Counted from the stretch's first letter, positions 53,857 through 62,021 are shown. The stretch is DNA of 64,000 bases from Streptomyces sp. NRRL F-5126 (GCF_000721265.1 NZ_JOFZ01000006.1:186001-250000), one strand, 5' to 3'. Notes: generated by a model not told the origin, from the sequence alone. A program made the numbers and translations.

Positions 53857-55416
53857 TCAGGCCAGCGGCCCGGTGACGGCCTGGACGGCGGCCGTCAGCC
53901 TTCCGGACCGTACGAACGCGTCGGCGGCCGCCAGGTCGGGCGCGAGGTAGCGGTCGGGCCCCGCGCCCGCCACGCCCGCCTTCCGCAGCGCGTCGAGCGC
54001 GGCACGCGACGCGGGCGCCGCTTCGAGGCCCGAGCCCTCCGCCGTGCGCAGTTCGAGCGCGCGGGTCGCCGCGTACAGCTCGACGGCGACGATCCGCGTC
54101 AGGTTGTCCACGGCGGTGCGCAGCTTGCGCGCGGCCGACCAGCCCATGGAGACGTGGTCCTCCTGCATCGCCGACGACGGGATCGAGTCGACGGACGCGG
54201 GGACGGCGAGCCGCTTCATCTCGCTGACGAGGGCCGCCTGCGTGTACTGCGCGATCATCAGCCCCGAGTCGACGCCGGGGTCGTCGGCGAGGAACGCGGG
54301 CAGGCCGTGCGAGCGGTTCTTGTCGAGCAGCCGGTCGGTGCGGCGCTCGCAGATCGACCCGAGGTCGGCGGCGGCGATGGCGAGGAAGTCGAGGACGTAC
54401 GCGACGGGCGCGCCGTGGAAGTTGCCGTTCGACTCGACCCTGCCGTCCGGCAGGACGACCGGGTTGTCGACGGCGGAGGCGAGCTCGCGCTCCGCGACCG
54501 TGCGGGCGTGCGCGAGGGTGTCCCGGCCCGCGCCAGCGACCTGCGGGGCGCACCGCACCGAGTAGGCGTCCTGCACGCGCGGCGCCTCGTCCTCCTGGAA
54601 GTGGCCGGTGAGGCCGGAGCCCGCGAGGACGCGCAGCATGTTGTCGGCGCTCGCGCCCTGGCCGGGGTGCGGGCGGATGGCGTGCAGCTCGGGGGCGAGC
54701 ACCCGGTGCGAGCCGAGCAGCGCCTCCAGGGTGAGGGCGGCGGTGATGTCGGCCGAGGTGTAGAGGCGGTCGAGGTCCGCGAGCGCGAGGAGGAGCATGC
54801 CGAGCATGCCGTCGGTGCCGTTGAGGAGGGCGAGCCCCTCCTTCTCGCGCAGTTCGACGGGCGTGATGCCGTGGGCGGCGAGCAGCTCGCCGGCCGGCCG
54901 GACCGTCCCGTCCGGGCCCTCGGCGTCGCCCTCGCCCATGAGCGCGAGCGCGCAGTGCGAGAGCGGCGCGAGGTCGCCTGAGCAGCCGAGGGAGCCGTAC
55001 TCGTGGACGACGGGCGTGATGCCCGCGTTGAGCACGTCGGCCATGGCCTGCGCGACCTCGGGCCGCACGCCGGTACGGCCGGAGGCGAGCGTCTTCAGGC
55101 GCAGGAACATCAGGGCGCGCACGACGTCACGCTCGACGCGGGGTCCCATGCCGGCGGCGTGGCTGCGCACGATGTTGCGCTGGAGCTGGGCACGCAGGTC
55201 CTGCCCGATGTGGCGGGTGGCGAGCGCGCCGAAGCCGGTGGAGACGCCGTAGACGGGCTCGGGCTTTGCGGCGAGCGCGTCCACGACGGCGCGGGCGGCG
55301 GCGAGGGCGTCGAGCGCCCCGGCATCGAGCTCGACACGCGCGCCCTGCCGGGCGACGGCGATGACGTCCTCGGCGGTGGCGCCCGAGGTTCCCAGCACGA
55401 CGGTATGCATATCCAT
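53857..55416 (-). CDS. hutH: histidine ammonia-lyase
   Basis: 519 aa from ATG 55416 (MDMHTVVLGTSG). HutH hallmarks: PVYGVSTGFGAL with the catalytic Tyr (residue 56), the MIO-forming loop GSLGCSGDLAPLSH (Cys145-Ser146-Gly147), and SIPSSAMQEDHVSMG. The MIO triad is Cys-Ser-Gly rather than the usual Ala-Ser-Gly. It deaminates L-histidine to urocanate, the first step of histidine use. There is no Shine-Dalgarno; a promoter ending 7 nt before the ATG suggests a leaderless transcript. No other hut gene is adjacent. Confidence 0.95.
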   Translation of the reverse strand: MDMHTVVLGTSGATAEDVIAVARQGARVELDAGALDALAAARAVVDALAAKPEPVYGVSTGFGALATRHIGQDLRAQLQRNIVRSHAAGMGPRVERDVVRALMFLRLKTLASGRTGVRPEVAQAMADVLNAGITPVVHEYGSLGCSGDLAPLSHCALALMGEGDAEGPDGTVRPAGELLAAHGITPVELREKEGLALLNGTDGMLGMLLLALADLDRLYTSADITAALTLEALLGSHRVLAPELHAIRPHPGQGASADNMLRVLAGSGLTGHFQEDEAPRVQDAYSVRCAPQVAGAGRDTLAHARTVAERELASAVDNPVVLPDGRVESNGNFHGAPVAYVLDFLAIAAADLGSICERRTDRLLDKNRSHGLPAFLADDPGVDSGLMIAQYTQAALVSEMKRLAVPASVDSIPSSAMQEDHVSMGWSAARKLRTAVDNLTRIVAVELYAATRALELRTAEGSGLEAAPASRAALDALRKAGVAGAGPDRYLAPDLAAADAFVRSGRLTAAVQAVTGPLA

Positions 55417-55452
55417 ATTCAGCAGCGTACGGACTGAATCGGAAACTGTCAC
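55417..55452 (-). promoter_or_regulatory. hutH promoter, leaderless
   Basis: On the minus strand GTGACA (55452-55447), a 17-nt spacer and TACGCT (55429-55424) are followed by 7 nt and the ATG at 55416, which would be the first transcribed codon. Confidence 0.6.
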
Positions 55453-55694
55453 CGTACGCGGCGCGCGTCCTGCCGCGGGGCGCGGCGGCGACGGGGCAGG
55501 CGCCTCAGCGCGGGCCGGGCCCGCCACCCCGGCCCGCTCCGGTGGACCGCACCGCACCTGCGGGGGCGGGTCTCACGACACCGGCCCTGCCCGGCGGCAC
55601 GGGCCAGGCCCAGCGTCAGGCGAAGGCCCACATCGTCGGCAGGCAAAGGCCCGCAGCCGCAGGCCGACCCCGCCATGGCGAGGCCCCGTGTTGC

Positions 55695-56612
55695 TCAGGC
55701 ATCCCGTGCGGCGAGTTCGCCTCCGCGCTGCCACATCTCGTAGTTCCCGCACTCCGCCGTGATCCCGGCCGTCGACCGGGCCGCGGCGACGAAGTCGTCG
55801 GCCAGTGGCGAGGTGTGCGACGCCGCCACCGCGAGGCACACCTGATCGGGCGCCAGATCCGGGATGGGCACGTAGACGACGTCCGGGTGCGAGAAGAACA
55901 CGGACGCCGAACGGGGCAGGAAGGAGATGCCCCGTCCGGCCGCGACATGCTCGAGCGTCTCGTCCACCCCGCGCACCGGGTATCCGGCGTTTCGCAGCGG
56001 GCGCCTGGTGGGCTGCGTGCCCGGGTCGCCGTGCCAGAGCAGCGGTTCGCCGGCCAGGTCGGCCTCGGCTACCTCCTCCTTGCCCGCAAGCCGGTGCCCG
56101 GCGGGCAGTACCGCGACCCGCGGCTCGGTGTACAGCGGGGTGACGCGCAGGCCGGCCTCGTCGATGGGCAGCCGCACGTAGCCGACGTCGAGGCGGCCGT
56201 CGAGCAGCATCTGGGCCTGCTCGTCCCCTTCGACCCGCTGCACGTCCACGACGACGTCCTGGTGCCGGTCCTCGAACGCACGGACCGCCGGGATGACCGC
56301 GACGCCGGCGCGGAAACCGACCATCAGCCGCCGCTTGCCACCGGCGGCCGCGGCCACCCGGCGGCGGACCGCCCGGGTCGAGGCGAGCAGCGGACCCGCG
56401 TCGGCCAGCAGTTGCCGGCCCGCGTCCGTCAGCTCCACGCCGTGGCGGTCCCTGGTGAACAGCGAGGCGCCGAGATCCTGCTCGAGCGCGCGGATCTGCC
56501 GGCTGAGCGCCGGCTGCGCGATGTGCAGCTCGTCGGCGGCGCGACCGAAGTGCAACCGGTCGGCCACGGCGACGAAGTAACGCAGTTTGCGCAGATCCAG
56601 GTCCAGGTCCAT
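55695..56612 (-). CDS. LysR family transcriptional regulator
   Basis: 305 aa from ATG 56612 with GGGAGG 4-5 nt upstream; the 22 residues added by 56678 are unlikely. Residues about 6-65 form the LysR winged helix (LRYFVAVADRLHFGRAADELHIAQPALSRQIRALEQ); about 90-300 form the co-inducer-binding domain. It is divergent from a cluster of three NAD(P)-binding proteins and probably controls it. The co-inducer is unknown. Confidence 0.93.
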   Translation of the reverse strand: MDLDLDLRKLRYFVAVADRLHFGRAADELHIAQPALSRQIRALEQDLGASLFTRDRHGVELTDAGRQLLADAGPLLASTRAVRRRVAAAAGGKRRLMVGFRAGVAVIPAVRAFEDRHQDVVVDVQRVEGDEQAQMLLDGRLDVGYVRLPIDEAGLRVTPLYTEPRVAVLPAGHRLAGKEEVAEADLAGEPLLWHGDPGTQPTRRPLRNAGYPVRGVDETLEHVAAGRGISFLPRSASVFFSHPDVVYVPIPDLAPDQVCLAVAASHTSPLADDFVAAARSTAGITAECGNYEMWQRGGELAARDA

Positions 56613-56707
56613 GGCACCTCCCGAGCCCGGTGATGCCTTCAGGCTATCACCAGCGCCAAAAGAGGTCTTGGACACCAACTCACGCCAATGGAAGCCTGAA
56701 CAGGTAC

Positions 56708-56731
56708 TTCACGGGCCGAAGAAACCGTGAA
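56708..56731. promoter_or_regulatory. inverted repeat between the LysR gene and the reductase cluster
   Basis: TTCACGG (56708-56714) and CCGTGAA (56725-56731) are perfect 7-bp arms with a 10-nt spacer, 39 bp before the first reductase start. It is a candidate LysR site overlapping the promoter; its long spacer fits a dimeric binding protein. Confidence 0.5.
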
Positions 56732-56769
56732 CCATTATCTCTGTCCAGCCCCGGAAAGCAGGCACAACA

Positions 56770-57402
56770 ATGAGCAGCATCAGCATTGTCGGACTGGGAA
56801 ACATGGCCCGCGCATTGGCAGGCCGGGCACTCGCCGGCGGAAACACCGTCGAGATCATCGGCCGCGACCGGGCCAAGGCCGAGGAATCGGCCGCCACGCT
56901 CGCAGGCGCCACCGCCGGGACGATCGGCGCCACCCCGGCCGGGGACCTCGTCGTCCTCGCCGCGCCGTACCCAGGCGCGATGGCGGTGGTGAGGGAGTAC
57001 GGGGACGCACTGCGCGGCAGGATCATCGTCGACATCACCAACCCTGTCGCCGCTGACCTGCGGGGCTTCGTCGTCCCGGACGACAGTTCCGGCGCACAGG
57101 AGATCGCCGGAGCCGCTCCCGACGACGCACATGTCGTCAAGGCGTTCAACACGATGTTCTCCCACGTTCTGGCGGCAGGACCGACCGAGGATCGCCCTCT
57201 GGACGTGTTCCTCGCAGGCGACGACGCGCAGGCGAAGACACGCGTGTCGGAGTTCGTCGAGAGCCTGGGGCTGCGCCCCTGGGACACCGGGGAATTGTTC
57301 ATGGCGCGGGCTCTGGAGAATGTCGGTCTGCTGGAACTGGGCCTCATGAATCACTCCGTCAAGCACACCGATTTCTCTCTCGGCATCACCCTTCTCCGCT
57401 GA
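56770..57402 (+). CDS. NAD(P)-binding reductase, F420-dependent NADP oxidoreductase family
   Basis: 210 aa. The Rossmann motif SIVGLGNMARALAGRAL (GxGxxA) and IIGRDRAKAEE are at the N-terminus, followed by LVVLAAPYPGAM, IIVDITNPV and VVKAFNTMF, the PF03807 layout shared by F420:NADP oxidoreductases. F420 use is not proven by sequence; many members use other cofactors. It leads a three-gene set with an SDR and a second family member. Confidence 0.82.
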   Translation: MSSISIVGLGNMARALAGRALAGGNTVEIIGRDRAKAEESAATLAGATAGTIGATPAGDLVVLAAPYPGAMAVVREYGDALRGRIIVDITNPVAADLRGFVVPDDSSGAQEIAGAAPDDAHVVKAFNTMFSHVLAAGPTEDRPLDVFLAGDDAQAKTRVSEFVESLGLRPWDTGELFMARALENVGLLELGLMNHSVKHTDFSLGITLLR

Positions 57403-57430
57403 GCACACCCACCCCCATAAGGACAGTCAC

Positions 57431-58366
57431 ATGCGCGTATTCGTTGCCGGGGGGACCGGCCATTTCGGTTCGTACATCATCCCCGAGCTCATCGCCGGCG
57501 GGCACGAGGTCACCGCCCTTGCCCGGTCGGGCGCTTCCGCGGCGGCCCTGTCCGCGCTCGGCGTGAAGGTGCGTCCCGGCGACCTTCAGGACCTCGACGG
57601 ACTCAAGGAGGCGGCCTCGGACTCCGACGGCGTCATCCACGTCGCCCACAGGCAGGATCTGCTGGCCTCGGGCGGGATGGACGCCGTGGCCGCGGCGGAA
57701 CTCCCGATCATGCTCGCGTACGGCGAGGCACTCGCGGGCACCGGAAAGCCGCTGGTCACCGCGGGAAGCATAGGCTCGCCCGGGAGCCTGGGGCGCCCTG
57801 CCACCGAGGAGGACCCGGCCCTGCCCGCCGGCGAGGAGCACAGGGGCACGCTGCGGGTACGCAACATCGTGGAAAGGGCCGTTGTCGACCTCGCCGGGCA
57901 GGGGGTTCGGTCCTCGGTCGTGCGGATCGCCAACATCGCACACGGCATGACCGACCGTGCCGGCTTCCTCCCCACGCTGATCGGGCTCGCCAAGGAGAAG
58001 GGGTTCGCCGGCTATCACGGCGACGGTGCGAACCTGTGGAACGCCGTGCACATCCGCGATGCCGCCGCCTTGTTCCGCCTGGCGCTGGAGAAGGGCCCGG
58101 CCGGCAGATACTGGCACGCTGTCGAGGACGGGGGCATCGCGTTCCGCGACATCGCCGAGGCCATCGCGGGCCGGCTGGGCCTGCCCGCCGTGAGCGTTCC
58201 CGACGACGCCCTGATGACGCCGGGGTACTTCGGGTTCCTCACGAATATCGTCACGCAGAGCTACCCGGCGTCCAACCTCATCACCCGCAGGGCCCTCGGC
58301 TGGGAACCCGGACGGCCCGGCCTGCTCGCCGATCTGGACAACGGCCACTATTTTCCGGCCGGCTGA
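57431..58366 (+). CDS. NAD(P)-dependent atypical SDR
   Basis: 311 aa. VFVAGGTGHFGSYIIPELIAGGHEVTALAR is the nucleotide-binding motif, followed by GDLQDLDGL and VIHVAH. The C-terminal AEAIAGRLGLPAVSVPDDAL...YFGFLTN segment parallels the SDR at 20085-20978. A clear YxxxK is not visible. It lies 28 bp after the previous reductase, on the same strand. Reduction or epimerisation of an unknown compound is inferred. Confidence 0.83.
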   Translation: MRVFVAGGTGHFGSYIIPELIAGGHEVTALARSGASAAALSALGVKVRPGDLQDLDGLKEAASDSDGVIHVAHRQDLLASGGMDAVAAAELPIMLAYGEALAGTGKPLVTAGSIGSPGSLGRPATEEDPALPAGEEHRGTLRVRNIVERAVVDLAGQGVRSSVVRIANIAHGMTDRAGFLPTLIGLAKEKGFAGYHGDGANLWNAVHIRDAAALFRLALEKGPAGRYWHAVEDGGIAFRDIAEAIAGRLGLPAVSVPDDALMTPGYFGFLTNIVTQSYPASNLITRRALGWEPGRPGLLADLDNGHYFPAG

Positions 58367-58434
58367 CTGCCGGAATCCGCATCGCAATACCCCGGCAACC
58401 GGCAACTCCGGTTCTTCTGAGAGACGTTGAGATT

Positions 58435-59103
58435 ATGACAACTGTGGGATTCGTCGGAAGCGGAAGCATCGGCATGACCCTCGCGCGACTCGCTGCCGGG
58501 GCCGGGCACCATGTGGTGCTCAGCAACTCGCGCGGTCCCGAAACGCTCGTGGAGCCGGTCCGGGAGCTGGGACCGCTCGCGTCCGCGGCGACGAGCGAAG
58601 AGGCCGCGGCGGCCGGTGACATCGTCGTGGTCACGGTGCCGGTCAGCGCCTTCCCGCACGTGCCCGCCGCGCCACTGGCCGGAAAGACGGTCATCGACAC
58701 CTGCAACTACGGCCCCGAGCGTGACGGGCGCATCCCCGAGCTCGACGGCACGTCGCTCACCTCGAGCGAGCTGCTCCTGCGGTACGTCCCGGACGCGCTG
58801 CTCGTCAAGGCGTTCAACAACATCTTCTTCAAGCACCTGCTCTCACTCGCCCGCCCGGCAGGGGCGTCCGACCGCTCCTGCCTGCCGATCGCCGGGGACT
58901 GGGCACCGGCGAAGGCGGCGGTGACCGAATTCGTCGAATCCATCGGCTACGGCGTGGTGGACGCGGGAACGCTGGCCGACAGCTGGCGGCAGGCGACGGG
59001 CACGCCGGTGTGGGGAGCACCGTACGGCCCGTACTCGAACGAGAAGGGCCGCCCGGCCGGCGAGGACGCCATCCGCACCGCGCTGGCCGCCGCGACGCGG
59101 TAA
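58435..59103 (+). CDS. NAD(P)-binding reductase, F420-dependent NADP oxidoreductase family (second copy)
   Basis: 222 aa from ATG 58435 (MTTVGFVGSGSIGMTLARLA). GxGxxG motif, then HHVVLSNSRGPETL with the NADP-type Ser-Asn-Ser-Arg loop, VVVTVPVSAF, TVIDTCNYGPERDG and LVKAFNNIF. It shares the family of the gene at 56770 but is clearly distinct, and has C-terminal WRQATGTPVWGAPYGPYSN. It is last of the set and followed by two strong hairpins. Confidence 0.85.
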   Translation: MTTVGFVGSGSIGMTLARLAAGAGHHVVLSNSRGPETLVEPVRELGPLASAATSEEAAAAGDIVVVTVPVSAFPHVPAAPLAGKTVIDTCNYGPERDGRIPELDGTSLTSSELLLRYVPDALLVKAFNNIFFKHLLSLARPAGASDRSCLPIAGDWAPAKAAVTEFVESIGYGVVDAGTLADSWRQATGTPVWGAPYGPYSNEKGRPAGEDAIRTALAAATR

Positions 59104-59154
59104 CCGCCGGCTCTCGCGGATCGCGACGTGGCCCGGCCGTGTCGTGCCACCGCC

Positions 59155-59229
59155 CTGAGTGCGCGGGCGCCCGCGCACTCAGCCGCACTCCAGGGGGCGT
59201 CGCAACACTCTGAGTGCTGCGACGCCCCC
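59155..59229. terminator. double hairpin ending the reductase cluster
   Basis: A perfect 28-bp palindrome (59155-59168 with 59169-59182) and a 12-bp stem (59193-59204 with 59218-59229) lie back to back between convergent transcription units. The second loop repeats the CTGAGTG element found in the first. The lack of any loop makes the first a possible protein-binding palindrome or cruciform as well as a terminator. Confidence 0.8.
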
Positions 59230-59241
59230 ATTCCGTGTTCT

Positions 59242-59967
59242 TCATTCGGCAAGCAATGCCTGAGCGCGCAGGAAGTCATGCATGGACCGGGTACGGCGTC
59301 CAAGTAGAGGGATGAGCTCACGACGTTCCCCTTCGTCGAGGCCATAGGCGTTGACGAAGACCCTCAGCCGGTCTGCAGCATCATGGCGTTGCCATGCGGT
59401 ATCCGCAGAAAGCGGGATGAACCCGTGAACGGCGTAGGCGATGTCCCACAAGCGGGCACCGGGCCCTGCGCAGTCCCAGTCGATGAAGGCCCACTGCGTG
59501 TCGTCTGCGATGACCAGGTTCCATGGGGCCAGGTCGTGATGGGCGATCATGTCACTGCCGTCAGCCGGGATCAGCCTCTGCCAACGCAGCGTCGGACGGC
59601 GGCCTGAAGCTCTTGACTGCCTCGTGGAACTCCCGGACCAGTTGAGCTACATGAGCCAGTCGGGGGCTGGGTCCAGCTGCGAGAACCGATCCGGCCACAC
59701 CACGTGTCCCGGCATGAAGGTCAGGACCTCCCGGCCTTGATCGTCGACGCCCAGCGGACGAGGGGCCACCCTGAATCCCACCTCGTGCAGGTGAGTGAGC
59801 AGGGCATGGACTGCCGGCGTCCACGGTCCGGCAGGACGGCGCACAGTGTCTCCGTCGCGCACGCTTCGGGTACGCAGGGCGGTGGGCCGCTCCGGACGCG
59901 GGGCGGGCCACACCAGGTAGGGAGGGCGTCCCTCGTGGCATGCCAGGGCGTGCCCCGCTCCCTCCAA
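59242..59967 (-). pseudogene. aminoglycoside phosphotransferase (APH) family pseudogene
   Basis: Conserved APH pieces appear in three segments. DGDTVRRPAGPWTPAVHALL to VVWPDRFSQLDPAP ends at a stop (59647). HVAQLVREFHEAVKSFRPP continues in another frame. LRWQRLIPADGSDMIAHHDLAPWNLV...FIDWDCAGP returns to the first frame and runs to 59242. A lost base in a C-run (about 59662) and a gained base (about 59590) would explain this. The catalytic HHDLAPWN and FIDWD are intact. The usual last 30-40 residues are missing and the N-terminus is atypical. Confidence 0.8.
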
Positions 59968-60003
59968 AACTGGATCGTGGCCCCGGCCCGGGTGGCCCCT
60001 GGG

Positions 60004-60129
60004 TCAGTCTCCGTCGGGCGCGGGGATGACAAACCCTCGCGCGGGGATGTCAGCCGCGCGCCGCTCGTCGTTGGCCTGATTCAGCGCCTCCACCAGCTCG
60101 CGGTACCGCGGGTTGGTCCACTCCTGCAT
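60004..60129 (-). CDS. very small protein, 41 aa
   Basis: ATG 60129 has AAGGAG about 8 nt upstream. The product MQEWTNPRYRELVEALNQAN then continues with a basic/acidic helix and FVIPAPDGD. It lies 32 bp after the DUF1399-like gene and is likely co-transcribed. Not recognised; predicted soluble and mostly one helix. The strong ribosome site and position are the main support. Confidence 0.6.
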   Translation of the reverse strand: MQEWTNPRYRELVEALNQANDERRAADIPARGFVIPAPDGD

Positions 60130-60160
60130 CCCACCGCTCCTTCCGTCCGGTCCCGGAACT

Positions 60161-60664
60161 CTACTTACCCGCTTTCGGCTTCGGCTTCGGGATCAGGACG
60201 ATCGGCTTGCAGTTCGGGCCCGCCGGCGTGTGCCATGTGAGTGCGCCCACGGTGATGCTGCTGCGGTCCGGGCCGCGCCACAGTTCCATGTCGATCGGGT
60301 ATCCGGCGGACGCCATGACGACGAGGGTACGGGTGGTGAGGTCCGGGTCGTACTCGGATCCGTCGGGCCGCTCGGGCATGCGGTGCACGAACCGGCCGAG
60401 GCGGTCGCAGAGCTCGGCGTACAGGCGGGTGTGGAGGATGAGGGCGTGCCATCCCTCGTCGACGACGGGCGAGGGCGCGATGGATGCGTCCGGGTGCGCG
60501 GCCGCGGTGGCGACGAACGCGAGCGCCTGGTGGACGATGCGGTCGGCGATGTCCTCGGCCATGCCCGGGTTGGCGTCCAGGACGGTCATGCGGACGCCGG
60601 CGAACTGCTGGTCCGTGAGCAGCCGACGGGGGTCGTGCACGGTCATAGGTGCGCTGGTGGTCAA
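60161..60664 (-). CDS. glycine-rich domain-containing protein-like (DUF1399-type)
   Basis: 167 aa if the TTG at 60664 is used (TTSAPMTVHDPR...); ATG 60646 gives 161 aa. The conserved region has RIVHQALAFVATAAAHP and VVDEGWHALILHTRLYAELCDRLGRFVHRMP, in which His and Trp residues recur in relatives of glycine-rich domain proteins. The function is not known to me. It sits in a leftward group of small genes downstream of the XRE regulator, interrupted by the GNAT unit. Confidence 0.68.
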   Translation of the reverse strand: MTTSAPMTVHDPRRLLTDQQFAGVRMTVLDANPGMAEDIADRIVHQALAFVATAAAHPDASIAPSPVVDEGWHALILHTRLYAELCDRLGRFVHRMPERPDGSEYDPDLTTRTLVVMASAGYPIDMELWRGPDRSSITVGALTWHTPAGPNCKPIVLIPKPKPKAGK

Positions 60665-60795
60665 GGTGGTGCCGCCTTCGGATCCGACGGGTGGGGCTGC
60701 CCTGGGTGTCGACTGCCGGGTAGGCACTCGGGGCAGAGTGGTGGGCTTCGGTGTGCGGGTGTGACGAGTACGAGTGCTCCCGCCGGAGGGAGCGC

Positions 60796-60975
60796 TCAGG
60801 TTGCGCGCGACGCCTGCTCGTCGACGTCGGCGGCAGGCCGGGGCATGAGCGGGGGCGGCGGGCGCACCACGTCGTGCGCACGCTTCCGGATGAGTTCGAC
60901 CCCGTGCTCCTCGCAGTAGGCGCCGTACTCGTCCTCGATGGGGAAGTCGTGACCGCCCTTGAAGCACTGCGTCAT
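60796..60975 (-). CDS. small protein with Cys/His pattern
   Basis: 59 aa from ATG 60975, overlapping the previous stop (ATGA). MTQCFKGGHDFPIEDEYGAYCEEHG has spaced Cys and His residues (C4, H9, C21, H24) that could bind zinc. The C-terminus is Pro-rich and basic. Coupled to the CxxC protein upstream; function unknown. Confidence 0.65.
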   Translation of the reverse strand: MTQCFKGGHDFPIEDEYGAYCEEHGVELIRKRAHDVVRPPPPLMPRPAADVDEQASRAT

Positions 60976-61187
60976 GACGCGCACCTCTCGGCGCAGGCCG
61001 GGCAGGCTCGCGGGAACACGCGCACCCCGTCGGAGTCACGGCGCTCGCCGAGGTCGACGGCGGTGCCGGTCGCCAGTGGACCGCCGCAGTACGTACATGC
61101 GCCGCCGCGGCGCTGCTCGTCGGTGAGCCCGTCCGTGTTTGGATTCGGGTGCAGCGCCTCGGCTGGGGGCCCCGTCGTCTCGGTCAT
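60972..61187 (-). CDS. small putative zinc-ribbon protein
   Basis: 71 aa from ATG 61187. Two CxxC knuckles, CTYCGG (about residue 31) and CPACAERC (about 62), predict a zinc ribbon. It overlaps the next small gene by 4 nt. Start and composition are normal for the chromosome. Function unknown; perhaps a nucleic-acid or protein-binding accessory. Confidence 0.68.
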   Translation of the reverse strand: MTETTGPPAEALHPNPNTDGLTDEQRRGGACTYCGGPLATGTAVDLGERRDSDGVRVFPRACPACAERCAS

Positions 61188-61249
61188 GTTGTGACCGTAA
61201 GTGCGATCGGCGTTACTGAGGGGCAGGAATCCTGTCCCCCAGCCGGCTG

Positions 61250-61278
61250 GTGCTCTGACCGCACAGGTTCGCCGGGTT
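61250..61278 (+). repeat. left terminal inverted repeat
   Basis: Begins GTGCTCTGACCGCACAGG; matches the reverse complement of 62064-62092 at 28 of 29 positions (mismatch at 61271). Confidence 0.88.
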
Positions 61279-61301
61279 GGCGGTCATGACGGTTGGACCG
61301 G

Positions 61302-61520
61302 GTGCCGGTGATCGCCCAGCGGGTGCAGGCCGACGAGGGCACCGTGCGCGAACTACCCCAACCACTGGGTTCAGACGCGGGCCCTGCACGCCTACCTGCG
61401 GCGGCGCGACGCCAACGCCCGCCATCGCGATGTCCTGGCCGCCGAGGGCCGTGAACGCGCCCGCATCCGCGCGGGAAGGGCATCCGCTGGGGTGGACGAC
61501 AACTCGCCCAGGCGGCGTGA
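61302..61520 (+). pseudogene. IS630 family transposase relic
   Basis: VPVIAQRVQADEGTVRE (frame from 61302) matches the N-terminal helix-turn-helix of IS630-type transposases. It is joined, with a frame change at about 61350, to ANYPNHWVQTRALHAYLRRR...DVLAAEGRERARIR and, after a second shift near 61473, GKGIRWGGRQLAQAA-stop, the usual C-terminal end. The DDE catalytic core is missing, so it cannot be active. Identification rests on remembered family sequences and was not searched. Confidence 0.65.
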
Positions 61521-61526
61521 GCATCC

Positions 61527-62021
61527 TCAGGGCTCTTGCTCCCCGGGGGACCATACATACCGGATGTCCGGCTCGTGCTCCTCGTTGCGGTGCCCATCGG
61601 TGGACTCGGCAGCGATGAAGCCGTGCCGCTCATAGAAGCGACGTGCCGACTCGTTGACCTGGAATGTCCACAGTGCCAACCCGGCGGGACGACGCTGCTT
61701 CGCCAGGTGCACGAGGCGGCCGCCGATGCCCTGGCCCTGCCAGGCCGGATCGAGATAGAGCTGCTCCAGGTATTCGGCGTCCAGCACCATTATCCCGACC
61801 ACCGGGCCATGGACCGTCGCCACCCACGTCTCCTGGCCCGGCACGACCACTTCTCGGAACCAGGACCGCACTTGGTCGTCCGTGTGCGCCCGGCGCACGC
61901 TCGGAAGCGCCGCCGCGAAGGAACGCAGCCAGACATCGGCCACGGCAGCAGCGTCGGAGGCGACAGCGCGTCGGAGGACAGGTCCGTTGATCTCCACAGC
62001 GACGCATGCTCGCAGACGCAC
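61527..62021 (-). CDS. GNAT family N-acetyltransferase (cargo of the inverted-repeat unit)
   Basis: 164 aa from GTG 62021; GTG 61997 (VEINGPVLRRAV) would be closer to the family start. The acetyl-CoA motif is LYLDPAWQGQGIGGRLVHLAK (about residues 92-112), with RRFYERHGFIAAES as motif B. The frame is intact, unlike the neighbouring transposase. It ends 7 bp from the transposase relic's stop and is enclosed by the inverted repeats. The substrate is unknown; small-molecule, antibiotic or toxin-type acetylation are all possible. Confidence 0.85.
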   Translation of the reverse strand: MRLRACVAVEINGPVLRRAVASDAAAVADVWLRSFAAALPSVRRAHTDDQVRSWFREVVVPGQETWVATVHGPVVGIMVLDAEYLEQLYLDPAWQGQGIGGRLVHLAKQRRPAGLALWTFQVNESARRFYERHGFIAAESTDGHRNEEHEPDIRYVWSPGEQEP

